From Collybia mongolica (taxonomy: Eukaryota; Basidiomycota; Agaricomycetes; Agaricales; Clitocybaceae), in assembly GCA_013420905.1 (NCBI GenBank), contig JAAXNY010000010.1, positions 372,001 through 436,000 on the forward strand: a DNA stretch of 64,000 nt. The letters are read 5' to 3'. The notes under the pieces are model-generated. The model did not search any database and was not told where the DNA came from. It worked only from the letters and a program-made list of their open reading frames with translations. Numbering within the stretch: position 1 is the stretch's first letter; every line of letters starts with the position of its first letter. The position numbers were made by a program, and so were the translations under genes. Shown here in pieces: positions 34,271-46,734 of this stretch.

Positions 34271-35779
34271 GGTCGTCACGGAGCACCAGGACCCCAGCCG
34301 ACACCCATGATTTGTAATTGTTTTTATTAAGATAGACCATGGTCCTGGAGGGCAATGGTAGATGCTAATGGAACACCCGGTGGAAAGTTTTTTCGGCATT
34401 TTCGTTATCTTGAGTCCTGATGAAGATTGTTTACCCGAAGAATTCGCGATCCTTCCATCTTTGTGGCCCTCGATTCGCGAGGCATCGTTATCGATTAATA
34501 TTCGCCCATAACCAGCGTCAAGTATCCAGCCTTCATATCCCTCGCGTTATGTTCATTGATACTCATCAAATATGGGGGTGGGTTATGAGCGTTGATTCCT
34601 GACCCTGGTCGATAGGTGAGCGCTGCGGGTAGAACAAGGAAACCCCTATGCTACTTGACAGGTGAGTTATAGTTCAATCTATCGTTCCCGTTTGAACCTT
34701 CGTTCAGTGCTAAAAAGAAAAGCGTCCCCGAGTCCGACAAGGTGCCTCATATACACACTTTCCCAGAAGAGAATAGGAAACCCCTACCTACATAGTCGTG
34801 GTGCGAGGCATCGAAATAACTATGACTTCGGTATTGCTATCCCGTGAGAACTTGCTACCAAATTGGCCGATATGTTTCGTTGCCTTGTTTCGACAGGCCT
34901 GAGTTCCGCGCTCAGGAGTATATTACTATGGAGCGCCGCGGATTCTGGTCTGTCATTTTCTGTCATATCATGCCCGTTGTTACCAGCTCCTGCACAATCA
35001 ACGCGAACATATATAGACATCATTGTATCTCTGTTTCATTCTTTATTCTTAGCGAGCGCCTACAGGACAAGAGGCATCATGATAACCTTGTTCAGTCCAA
35101 TAACGAGAGGAACAGATAGCTCAATATTGTTCAATGGCTCTTTGGGCCGCTACTAGCTTATTTGAAACCATTGTTGTACACGCTGTCTGCCAACGCCCCA
35201 CCTCGAGGCTGAGCTCATTCAATTTGGGTACGGCGATCATGATGGATTTTCGGTTAACGAGTGCTCTCGAGACACGCCTCGTGACCCTTACGACGTCCGA
35301 GTTGGCAGCATTTAATTGAAGCTGTCTTTGTGCTCCCGAGTTCGTACCCCTGGAGTCTGGACACATTAGGTTTGATTGATTTCTACGATGTAAAGTACTG
35401 GTTATCAGAGATCATGTGGGCGTCTATAAAGATACTAGCTTCGCTCCCGGGTCCTGTCGTATTCAGAATGGTACAATCGTGAACAATCGTGAACTGAAAA
35501 CCAAATCTTAAGTTGCACTTTTGAGAACAGGCAGCAACGGAAGTATCCGGTTCTGACGTCAAAAAGCGGGGAACATTTGTTCGGCGTTAGGCGATCAGGT
35601 GTGGTGCTAAAGTCCGTGACTTGGGCACCGCAAGTGACGACGCAGCCAACTAGATACAGCAAAACATCCAGGCCTACGATTCTCGGCGCTTCATAGTGGA
35701 AGTTCAAATAACGGCATCGAACGCCTAATCAAGCTTACGGTGACCTAAGACACACCAGCATTCGTCTATAGATTTGGGG
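34271..35779. other. Intergenic, no recognised gene
   Basis: CpG-normal sequence with short frames only. Confidence 0.4.
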
Positions 35780-38700
35780 ATGGAACAGACTGCGCAGAGC
35801 TATGGACAAAGCCTTCCAGTAAGGACCGCAGTGGAACATTAAGTGTGGATCGCATTTACAGTGTGGCCCAGGACCAAGTGGAAAAGATAGCGACTTTATT
35901 CGACGCGCATCTAGAACTGATTGGTGACGTGAGCATCAAAAATGGAGAAACGGAATGTGCGGATAGCTGAACGACTCTAGGTTCACGATTTGTACATGAA
36001 TCGTGCGGCTCTCGAAAGAGAATATGCCACAAAGCTACAGCTCTTGACGAAGAAGGCGTCAGACAAGAAGAGCAAGATGGAAGCATTGATCGTTGTGGGC
36101 AGTGACCCGACAAAGACTTGGGACGCAAGCACGCTTCGACAAAAGTCAGTCTCACCACGTTCCTCGCATCAGCACTTGATCAGTTGATGTTGATATCTAC
36201 CACTCTGCAGCTCTCTAAATGCAACCTACGATGCTATTATAAATTCGATGGCGAACACTGCCCAGGATCACGTAAATATAGCTGATGCCCTTGCTTCTGA
36301 AGTGGTCGAGGTCCTCAAAACGCTGGAAAAGAAGAATGAAGACGCAAAGAAGAAGGTTCTCTCTCCATTTTAATTCTCGAGTACCCCGCAACTGAGCACC
36401 CGCGTCCGCAGGAAATGCAATTCTTCCAGAAGCTCCTAAGTGACAGGGATCGTGTCTATGCTGAGCGCCTCAAGGTTGGGATCATTTTCTTTGGAAGAAC
36501 CGTTGTTTCTGACGTCAAATTTGTTTTTAGAGCAAGCATAAGGTGTCTTATCCCATGTGGAGATCATCGCGGCCTTTACTTTACTGATCCCTCCTTTAGT
36601 ATGATGAGGATTGCATCGAAGCTGATTCTTATCGGCAAAGACAGGTATCCGATCACCCCGCCGCTTAGTTGTGTCTCATGACCTCATTGAATTGCAGGGT
36701 CGTGCGCAAGATGACAGGCACGCCGACCGCGCGGCTAAACAGGCAGAGCAGCAGCGAAACGAGATGCTTAACAGCAAAAAGTCTTTTAAACTTGATAATT
36801 GAATATTCGAAATATCCTAACTCTTATGTTTAGCGCTTACATTATTTCAACGGCGATAGCTAACAAGAGCAAAGCACAGTTTTATGAAACCAATCTACCT
36901 GGACTGGAGAATGTAAGACTCCGTCGGCATTTTAATAATAATGCTGATTTCCCTCTCCCCACATAGCAATTCCGTGTGTTCGGTCACTCACTGTGTAACG
37001 ATCGTGTGCAACTGACATGAGTTTTCTAGAAGCACTGCAGCACCGCCTAGTCGAGAGATTAGCCAAGCTTCTTCAACATACGCAAACGTTGCAACTGAGT
37101 CATCTTGATGTCCTAAAATCCAGGATTAATGGGGTAGAGATGTCCCTTGAGAAAGTCGACCCTGCAAGAGACCAAGGCATATTCATCGAACACAATATCA
37201 GACCATTTACGCTCCCAAATGATTGGATCTTCGAGCCTTGTGCCACCTTCTACGACACGGTAAGCCAATCATTTGTCCGATGAAGGACCAACTGACACGT
37301 ACATCGCGACAAATGTAGAGCGAAATGAGCGTCGAGCCAGCACCCAAGATTTTCCTTCAGAACAAGCTCAGCCGATCCCGGTCCAAAAAACAAGAACTGA
37401 AGCCCCTAATAAATGCAAAACGTGAGCCCAATCAACCTATATTTCGCGGCAGGACCTTACCTCAGAGAGCAGAGGGAGACGTCGACCAGTTGACCAAGCA
37501 GATCCTGAGATACCGCCCTGATCACACCCTTAGAGAAATCGACGATGTGTCAGATGTAAGTCGGCGCTTTGTGGCGTTGCTGGGCGACGTCTTACGTCCG
37601 TGATATATTTTCGAGAGCTACCTAGATGCAAACCATCAGCTGACACTATATATGACATCGGAACGGATACTTGACGCGGAAATTGAGACAATTGTCGCTG
37701 CTGTGGGAGGTAGGTCGATTACCGATCAACGGCCGTTTTAAAATCTCATGCCGAGTGACAGACGACGAGGGCGCACTGCAACCCCACTCTTTCAAGAGTT
37801 CCTCTTTTTCCATCCCCACCCAGTGTGAATATTGTAAAGTGAGTAGCCGCGCTCTTCTGGCCGTCTTTGGCTTGAGCGACCACCAGACGTCGATATGGGG
37901 ATTGAGTAAGCAAGGGAAGACGTGCAAGCTCTGTGGAATTTCGGTCCATTCAAAATGCGAATTGAAGGTAGAATTTGAGTTGTCGTCAAGACGTTGAGAA
38001 TATATAACTGGCCATGTTCAGGTACCTGCTAGTTGTCAGGAGTCAGGAGGTGGACACCATTCGTCTATCCTTTCCAGGCATGGGAAATCATTATCACGCA
38101 CTATGTCTCGAGGTATTGCCCACATTCCAGTGTATACTGTTCGTCCGACCGCTCATTCCGTTGTAGTAGTGCCAGCAGTTCAGCAGCCCACAGCTTCGTC
38201 TTTTGTACCGTCCACAGCATCGGAAGAGTCGCATGATGAATCGTATCCTTCTGCCCGTGTGTTATTTGATTTTACCCCAACCTCTGAGTTCGAGCTGGGT
38301 GTTTCTGGTGCCTATATACACTCGGTAGAGCTTTAGTCCTATGTGCTGACGACGAGTATTCAGAGGGCACTACCGTACGTGTAGTCGAGCCGGACGATGG
38401 CTCTGGGTGGGTCAAGGTTGCCGATACACACGGTCGCGATGGCCTTGTGCCAGCTTCGTATCTCGACTACGATGAGTCCGTATTAAGTCAACCCTCGGTC
38501 TCTCAACAAGGCTCCGGTCGACTTGGTGCGCGCAATCTCAAGGTTTCGCAGCACACGCTACTCACCTCATTTATAAAGTACGGGCCATTTACCCATATGT
38601 AGCGCAGGGGACAGACGAACTTGGCCTCCAAGAAAGTGAAACGATCGAATTAACCAGTGGACCAACGGGGGGGCAAAATTTCGGTGATGGCTGGTGGGAA

Positions 38701-38875
38701 GGTGAGAAGGACCTGTCTTTTGTTTCTTCCACCGTGGCACCCATCACGTCTCTCTAACCAGGAATAAATTCAAGGGGCGGGAAGGGGATATTTCCTAGCA
38801 ACTATGTAAGTCCGCACCTTCTTCCCCCATTCTTTCGAATGACTGAAAGACATCTGATAGGTAAAGGAGTGTTGA
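35780..38875 (+). CDS. BZZ1: F-BAR, C1 and double SH3 protein (Bzz1-like)
   Basis: Membrane-curving adaptor that links endocytic sites to Las17/WASP-driven actin assembly. I read 21 exons giving 664 aa, in phase throughout. The order is an F-BAR domain (ALEREYATKLQLLTKKASDK, FFQKLLSDRDRVYAERLK, HLDVLKSR, DPARDQGIFIEHN, MSVEPAPKIFLQNKL) to ~residue 390. A phorbol-ester-type C1 zinc finger follows (PHSFKSSSFSIPTQCEYCK, then GKTCKLCGISVHSKCELK) at ~410-460. The first SH3 (ARVLFDFTPTS, GSGWVKVAD, GLVPASYL) lies at ~530-590. The second SH3 (VRAIYPYVAQG, GWWEG, GIFPSNYV) reaches the stop. Exons of 39, 12, 7 and 15 nt occur; the last codes only for VKEC. The exact edges of the smallest exons are inferred. 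Confidence 0.88.
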
Positions 38876-41435
38876 CCGTGTGGATGTTATTCTTTCCTGC
38901 TGAACTTGTATATATTAGCCTTCTGTATCCCATGGGGCGCAGTCCGTCTTTTACCATAAAGTTGACAGGGACATCACGACCCGTCTGAAATGAGACAAGT
39001 TCAGGCCAACTTGCCGTCTTCAATATGTCACACGGACCCAGATGACTGATCGAGCACACTTCGTCATCAATATTCCTTTGGGGTCTGCCCCGGTAATGCT
39101 TAGGACCCAAAACATCAACTCACCGACAGTCCCACAGTAAGGCTAAATTTGTCCCTCTCACGTATACCCCCAAATTTTTACGTTCGCCGCTAAGTGGGGG
39201 GTGCTTGTCATTAGTTAACTCATCTAAGGCGCTTTACCGTTTTGCAAAGTCCTAGAGACGAGACCGAAGGTAGGTTGGTGAGACGATGGGCCCTGAGATT
39301 CCTCAATCGCGGCGATCTAATTGCGCGGTCCTCATTCCTGTTTGGTCATAACCAACGTGCAACATACCGTGAGGGGTGCCACAACCGAGCCATGCTATGA
39401 TTTGAAGGCGAGAGTCCGATCAAAGCTGTTGGAGCCCTGATTTCAGAGGCAATGAGTGAATTTTTCCGACGAGATATCAAATTCAGTGCCAGCCGAGTCT
39501 AGGCTTGGTTTGGACAGAATTTGCATTAGGTTGCCGTTATCATTGTGGTGTAGGGTGTTTTCCCCCCGCTGTCATTTGAGCTGTGTTCGAAATTTTGACG
39601 AGCCGGCGGGGGTCCCAAAAATATTCCTACGCATTCCCCCGCCACGAGAGAATAGACGTCAGCTCCCGCGCATGGTTCAGACCGATATGGGTAAGATTGA
39701 CGCGGTAAGGTTTAGGCCGTGGGGGTTAAATGCCTGAATACGGGTGACGACAAGAGGAGAGGGGGGACCACCCGACGCTAATATAGATGTCCGGGAAAGA
39801 CGCTACAAAAACGGCATAACTGCCTTGACAAGGCAAGGCTTTTGCAGAAGTTGGGACCAAAAGTTAAAATAAGTAAACTGTTGATAACAAATTCTCCGAC
39901 AGACCTTTGCTGGGGCCGGGTGGGAGGATATCGTGTCGACGCCGGTTTAATGGAGATTGTCTTCCTCAACTTTGAGCCTCGGGGCACGGCATATGCCTCT
40001 GTTCGGAGAAGCGCGGCTTCAAGGGACAGTCCTGCCAAAGAACCTTTCCATGAAGATTTTCTCCCCTCAAGATGGAAGTGTGCCTATCGATGAACATACT
40101 AAACCGTTGAGATTAATGAGCCTTGAAGACCACGAAAGGCAAGGGAGATGAGCCGCGTGCAATACGGGGTGGCTTCCATGGCATGAGACCACACGGCCAT
40201 CTTGCCGCAGCCCAACCCTCACTAGACCTATAAGTAGGGAGGTCCAAAACGTATCGGGTAAGTAGAAAAGAAGTTCAGCACCTTGGCCCTTTGAGACTTA
40301 CCTTCATCCTCCGATCTTCGCCCTTCGCTCTCCGCGAGGGTTGATTTTACTTCCTCAGCATTGAGCGCGGACATTGACCTCGCGGAGCGGTCCGCGATCA
40401 CTGTCTGGGCTGAGCCACCTCGTTCGGCGTCCACAAGTGGTCGTCTCTGTAGCATTTTGCTACACCGCACCTTATATTATGTTGACTATCGCCGGTGAGT
40501 CCGTTGTGGTTGAGTTATGGAGGAAACGACTAAGCTTGGACCTTCAGAGTGTTCGTCTAGGGCATCGGGCTGGGACGCTTCGAGTATTAAGTGTTGAGTC
40601 GTCTCTCTGAGATGCTCCTAGCTATCGTTATCCAACTCTGGTATCTCGTGGCCGATTTCCTGGTCGTTGACTACAACGGCCACATGAAGGCCGAGCGACT
40701 TGCTTTTATCCATTCGTTCACAGGAGGTGGTCATGATTGTCATCTCCGGCATCGCCAGAGCAGTGTCTACCTCTGAATACAGCCCTCTTGCGCCCGGCAT
40801 ATTGTCGTCTCATGAACCAGTATTCTTGCGATGGATGACTGCAATGGCGATTCCATTGCAGGCATGATTGAAACCACTAGCCCGTTTGCTTTTGGTCGTT
40901 CTACTGTGTCCCGGTTTTCTTGCTGACACCACGCACGGTCCAGAGATGTGTTGCCGTCCCATGAGCCAGCACTCTTGCGACGGTTTACTGCAATGGCGAT
41001 TCCATGGCAGGCATTCTTGAAACCACTTCCATGTTGCTTCTGGCCGTTTTACTGCTTACCCTTGTTCTTGCTGATAGCTAGTATGCCCAGGGATAGACAA
41101 CGCGCCTTGGAGCTCTCTGGACGCTGTGAAAAGGCCTCACCGTGCGTTGGTTCGAATGGCCTCTCCGTGTAAGTTCCGTCGCTAGTGATTGCCGGGAAGT
41201 TTGCTGATGACTTCTGCAGGGTGGGTCTTTGTTCTCTGACCATTATTCCTTGGCTAAGCGACATTGGAAGGGCTGTCAGAAAGCATTTCGAGAATTCCTT
41301 ACGGTTGAGGACGCAGTTTTCGAGTTTTTGTCGCGGTCATATATGCGCACGTGATATAATGAAAGCGTTGATACAATAGTAACACTCGTACACGACAAAG
41401 TATGCAGGAATACAATACACAGTAAAGAATAGATG
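38876..41435. other. Intergenic, no recognised gene
   Basis: CpG-normal. It holds a diverged tandem duplication (40801-41078) but no recognisable gene. Confidence 0.4.
40801..41078 (+). repeat. Diverged tandem duplication of ~130 bp
   Basis: Copies at 40801-40930 and 40950-41078 share ttgcgatgg/ttgcgacgg, then gcaatggcgattccat, ggcat, ttgaaaccact and ttcttgctga. In one frame both copies read SHEP, then TAMAIP, then LKPL followed by hydrophobic residues, with a stop in copy 1. This could be the relic of a small repeated protein. Confidence 0.6.
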
Positions 41436-42724
41436 CTATCGACCGCCTACTAGTGAAGTTCGCATGTAAGGACCATTGGCGCCCATTGGTCCATACGAAA
41501 CCGACGACGACAAGGGATTCTGAAGCGGTCCTTGTTGCATGGGTCCCATACCCATCTGATTCTGTGCCGAAGCATTCGGCCCAGGTGTCTGGTTGTGGGC
41601 GTCTCTCGCAGAGCCTCGGTCCTCTCGCTCAGCGATGGTAGCACCACCACGGCCAGGGTCTGTAAACCCATTGGAGACAGTGAAGGTCTGCCCAAGGCCA
41701 TACAGTTTTCCGGAATATTCTGCGTCATCGATATGATCATCAAAGTATAATTCGCGCATCTTGAAAAAGGTAGACGCTGTGAGGAGGGAGTCCGATCCTG
41801 CTTGGTGAGATGAGCCGATACGCATCACCTGGGTGTTATCGATCTTTTGTTAAGGCACTTGTCCGCGGAAGTCTCATGATAGGTGACGCACCCCCAGATC
41901 ATCAGCGATCTCTTGCAGGCCTCCCTTCAGCACATTCGTGGCCCTTATGAGGAACTTGAGGTCATAAACAGTCGGGAACCAGGTCCGAAGAAGCGCGAAG
42001 AATTTATCCTCTGTTGTTGGCAGCGATTCCGCGGTGAGAAGTTTGACAAAATAGCCAAAATCATAACCACTAATGCATGAGTTATGAGCGAAGGCCTCGA
42101 GTTATGGGGACCGAAATACATTCGACACGTTGGGTAGCATGTTGGGAAAGAATAAAGCTTACCTATGGAACGATATCCATCGCGTTTCGGGAGCCAGCAC
42201 CATCCCCGAGGTAATCATTAGCTCTGCGAAGTCATTCGGCAAAATTCCAAACTCCTCGTGCCGCTGAAAGTCGAAACCAGACTTCTGGAGAAGTTCTATT
42301 GATTCGGGTGCATACATGTCGTCGCTGATTAAGGTTCCGTATTAATGAGCGACCGCACCCGTATGATGAAGCGATCGAACTCACTTGACACTGAACCTAA
42401 AATTGAACTGCCATGTTGAACATTCCTGCGGAAAGTTCCCCTCGTCGTCTGCAAGTGTTATACCAACTTGTATGATCTTTAATAGATCGACATTGCATCG
42501 CATCGTTTGGTAGTGATAGTCCGAAGACGTTTTAAACGCTCCTATTGGACGGGCCACCACTCCAGGGAATTCCGTGTCCTGGACTGGCCGTAAGCCGATG
42601 ATATGAGGTGCAAGCATGACGGAACTACGACCATTGCAATGTACGGATAATTCTCGATTACTTCGCGGATATTGCGCATCTCCGCGTCAAGGTTTGGCGC
42701 CCAAACCTCTCGTATTCGAGCCAT
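41436..42724 (-). CDS. POP2: CCR4-NOT deadenylase subunit CAF1/POP2
   Basis: A 3'-5' exoribonuclease of the DEDD family that shortens mRNA poly(A) tails within the CCR4-NOT complex. Five exons: 42724-42632, 42578-42385, 42324-42163, 42069-41892 and 41828-41436. They give 339 aa. The start reads [16 protein letters not shown], close to the usual start of the family; an in-frame ATG at 42769 would add 15 residues. Catalytic motifs are DTEFPG (Asp and Glu), SGYDFGY (Asp, split by the third intron) and [14 protein letters not shown] (His and Asp). [17 protein letters not shown] and [11 protein letters not shown] are also conserved. After the catalytic domain comes a Gly/Pro/Gln/Met-rich tail typical of fungal orthologues. 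A single-copy housekeeping gene, intact. Confidence 0.95.
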
Positions 42725-42943
42725 GGATTGAAAAGAGTCGGTTGACGAGCGCTTTGAAGGAGCCAGCACAAGAACAAGAGGTGTATGATTACGTAATCGA
42801 GGCTTTGTTAAATCTTTGTTATCGTTGATGGCGGTGCATCATTATATTGCAAGCATGAGGGGAGTACATGTACAACAATATATATTATATATGGAACCAT
42901 GACAAGGATAATTAATTACAGAAGGAGGGCTCATGAAATCCTA

Positions 42944-45900
42944 CTAGAACCAAGCCATATAACTGGTTTCAGCTAGATCGAAAGTAAACGCTCCGTGGTC
43001 GAAATTGAAACTCTCATTCTCGGCCACTCTGGGCGAGGACGGAGTGAAAGGAGTAGGCTGAGCAAGCGCATATCTCTCTTCCACCCCTACTCCTGCACTT
43101 TTAAACGCATAGATGTCCGGCAGCCACGATTCAGAGCCCTGAGGATCCGCGGTCGTTCGATAGTGGGACTGACGATACGTGTTTATGGGCGCCGGTGGCA
43201 AGTCTGGTATCCTTCCAGGGCTGCTGAATCGGAGCTTCTCGGCATATCCAACGAGGGTAGGATGTGCATCGGCGAAAGGGGTAGGAAGTCCTCCCGTCGA
43301 CTGTGGGTGCGTAAGCTGGTGGCTGGGGGTGTCGCTGGGTGTAGGGGAGCGGTGCTGCAAGAAGCTGCGGCGGGACTTGTCGGCTAACTTTTCCATGACG
43401 GGCTACAACGAAAAACTCCTATCAGATGTGATTGGGAAGAGAAGTCAGTGGAATTATACAAGAGCTTTCCCACTGAATGGTAATATCTTCGCTGCCCTTC
43501 TGAAAAGTCGGCACACGCGATCAAGGTCTTGAAGGGCATAAGGGGCTAGGGGCATAGATGGCGCCCGCGATATAAATAATGAGAGAGTGACCTAAGATAG
43601 TTTCTATAGTTATTAAACCGAATTATAGTGCAACAAAGGCTGGACTCTTACGGCGGCGGAGAAAGAATTGAACCAAAAATGAAGGAAACGAGCACTCAGT
43701 TGCTCTTCTTGATCAAATAGGGTTTCAATCGCTGATATTAGAGAAGCTGCTCCAAGATACGTTGCGAGGACTGATGGAGCATATTGATGATGGAGATCAA
43801 ATGGCTCTGGACCGTTCATCGCCTCAGTGAAGAACCGGCGGTGAAGTTGTAGGAGCGCTGAAGATCACGGCATTAATAAATGTACCGTCGGAACTGTAGA
43901 ATGTAGAGACATCACCTATATCACGGCCTGTGGATACCAGCGCTCTTTGCATGACGAGAAAACGGGGGTTCGCAGAGTGGGTGTACTTCTCGTCAAGTAA
44001 CGTGGGGACGCTAAAGTCGCGAATCGACTTATCCAGAGTGGTAAATCTCGAATAGCTCGGTGAATCCACCGCGACCATCGCCTCAAGGGCGGGCGTCAGA
44101 CACTGAATGAAGAAAGCATTTTTCCATTCATGATCTGACAAGGGTGTCAAGCATAAAAAGAAGGCAGATTTCGGGTTTGACGTACAAAGTATTTGTTCCC
44201 TTGGGACGTACAGCCCAGACCCGTTATACGACGGGGGCTTCGTGTCAACATGCGATAGACATATCGAAGGAGGGCGGCCGAGCGATAAGCTCTACATATA
44301 AGGGGTGAATCGGGATCAAGCCGTTCAGATGAGATCACGTACCATGCGACAGTCAAGGTTCAGCAGTTCCCAAAATACTGCTCTTCTTTTTTCGTCCTCC
44401 TCTGGTATTCCTTTCAATCTGGAGTTTTCACGGTCTGCAAAGGACAGTTATTGCCCTGCGCGATCGGCTAAAACGAAACGTCACATACGGAGACCGAGCT
44501 AGGGTGATGTGTCAGCAACGATGACTGAACATGGAAGCATGCGATTTACTCCTTGTGCAAGCTTTGCAACAAATCCCATTAAATTCCAAGCGTATCCAAC
44601 CGCCTTTTTATTGTCCGAGAAAATCAAATGGTACCAAATCATGAAAAACTGCAAAGTGAACGTTCGTGAGATGTCTCCAATATTCCCAACTCCGGACTTA
44701 CCAAGGCATGCAATACATCAAAATCGGGTTCTTCCATGAGTGGGATTTCACAAACCGATGCCCGGGCTAGATGATGATAAGCCTCTCCGTGTAAAGAACC
44801 AAGTGGCTGCCTAAGATCAACCAGAGACCCAATAGAGAGTACCATCAGTAGAAGGGCAAGCCGCCGCGGGCTGAGGTCCTCGATGCTCGTGGTATAACAG
44901 TGATGCAAAAGGTTCTGCAGGAAGGTTTCCGAGGCGTCCATATTATACCTTCACGGGTATGATTAATCATTCGAGTGACACACTTCAGACGAGTACGTAC
45001 TGCCATAGGGCGTTTTTCTGGGCTTCTTCGCAGATGCCTTGTGCTTCATTGCGTGGGGGTAGTGAATCTCGGATGCGTTTGCGGATTTTGAGGTCCACCA
45101 TCCAGGGAAAGGGGAAAGTAGAGCTGAGTTGGAGGATATCTGGTGGGACTTCGGGGGGCGGCCGTTCTCTAGGTGGTGGGTAGTGGTATCCTTGCGACGT
45201 TGAAGCCACGCCATTCGAGATTTGGTTCGAAGGCAAAGGTACAACAGATTCTCCCAGAGGATCATCCCTGGGTCCAAGTGAGGGCTCCGAAGGGACGGGT
45301 TGTGTAGAGCTGGGAGTGATGTAAAGATCCTGGGAGGTCTTGACACGTAGTAATTCTGTAGATAAGAGCGGATGTGGTTGACTTGAGTATGTTGATTGTA
45401 GGGAACCTAGTGCATCCTCGAGCTGTCGCACTCGGTCGCTTAGTTGCGTAATCTTTTCGTGTAGTTGCTCTGTGTTGGCAAGTATGAATCTTGTCGTCAC
45501 AATCATCAGACGTGCTGGGGGATTCTTTTAATGAAAGAAGCACCTACCGACTTCCACGTCCCGATGTCAACGCGCCTGGCCATCCGGCGGGTCGTCAATC
45601 GGACATGCGGTAAGTAATGCGGGGTACACACCCTCTGGGCAAAGGCTTCCACACCCTCGTTTGACACAAGACTTTACGAGCCATCAATACAATCCCCCAG
45701 CAAAGTAAATAGCTACGAACCTGACACGGAAAGATACGGTCACACTTCAGCACAACGGGTCAGGTGTATGCAGCCAACAATATTATCTGTACAATCTTGC
45801 CTTCAATTTCAGCCTGCGGAACGAGAAGCGGGATTGAGTCAGTCGGATCCCATGATCAGCAACGTGCCAATGTCTAAACCCACTCACCGACGACACTCTT

Positions 45901-46123
45901 TGCACGACAACCGCCGATTTTTGTCCTTTTCCTGCGCCCTTGGTGTCGCCACTGTGTCCTGGCGCATCGACCTTGCGTACTCGCTGGCGGGCGCGAGTTC
46001 TTCGCTATTTCCGGCTGGAGCGGAATCGCCTCCGAGTGCCCCACTGCGAGCCCGCTTACTTGGGCGACTGCTATCCTCCTCATGGGGCGGGGGGTGGCGA
46101 TAGTCGAGAGGGTGTCCGGACAT
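42944..46123 (-). CDS. Zn2Cys6 fungal-specific transcription factor, copy A
   Basis: Predicted nuclear DNA-binding regulator. The first exon (46123-45888) ends in RRLSCKECRR. A 13-nt exon (45813-45801, encoding the LKLK stretch) and a 24-nt exon (45744-45721, CDRIFPCQ) follow, then SCVKRGCGSLCPEG. Together these give the six Cys of the binuclear zinc cluster. A coiled-coil follows (HEKITQLSDRVRQLEDALGS). The Fungal_trans middle region includes TTSIEDLSPRRLALLLMVLS and EDEKRRAVFWELLNLDCRM, with a GRPPS-type stretch. The last exon (from 43396) is Pro/Ser-rich and ends YMAWF. The intron after the 13-nt exon (45745-45800) has GC-AG ends. I count at least ten introns and did not fix every boundary. 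A tandem paralogue lies just upstream on the same strand. Target genes are unknown. Confidence 0.82.
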
Positions 46124-46734
46124 TCGACGCTGGAATGCAAGGGATTATCGTGGAAAGTGCTAAGCTGAGGTCGTCGTAAAAGTAGGATTCCAAGAACCTT
46201 GTTAGCCTTGTCGTAAGAAGATCATCCCGTTAAAGTCCCGTGACCTCTGGGCGTTAAAAACAAGGTTGCTGATTGGCCAGGTCCGGGTCGCTCCCAGCTC
46301 AGGGTTGCATATATCACAGAGATCTTGATGGATCAATCGATCATAAATTCTCGACACTCCGTCGTATGTGCGACCAACTCGGACGACAGGTTCGTGAATC
46401 TCGGAGCCATCACACAGGAGGAAAAAAAATCGCACAAAAGTGCCTATATTCCCGTACTACGACACATAGGGAGTAGCATAACACAGCTCACTGATCAGTA
46501 ACGTACAATCCAAAAAAAGAACGGTCCAAGTTGGGATTCAGTCTATATAAGCAAAAAGCAACAACCCCTGCAACGCTTGTCATGTATCATCGGTGCAAGT
46601 GGTCGACCTTTTTTTTTTTCCGAATTCGGAACACAAGACGAGGCAGGGCTGTAACGATCTGATCCAACAGCGGCAGAACAAACGAACACGTATACGGTAC
46701 GCGCATTCACCCACTCGGGGTTCCCACCGCACCC
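46124..46734. other. Spacer between the two Zn2Cys6 genes
   Basis: This should hold the promoter of copy A (minus) and the 3' UTR of copy B. A T run lies at 46609-46619. No distinct site was recognised. Confidence 0.4.
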
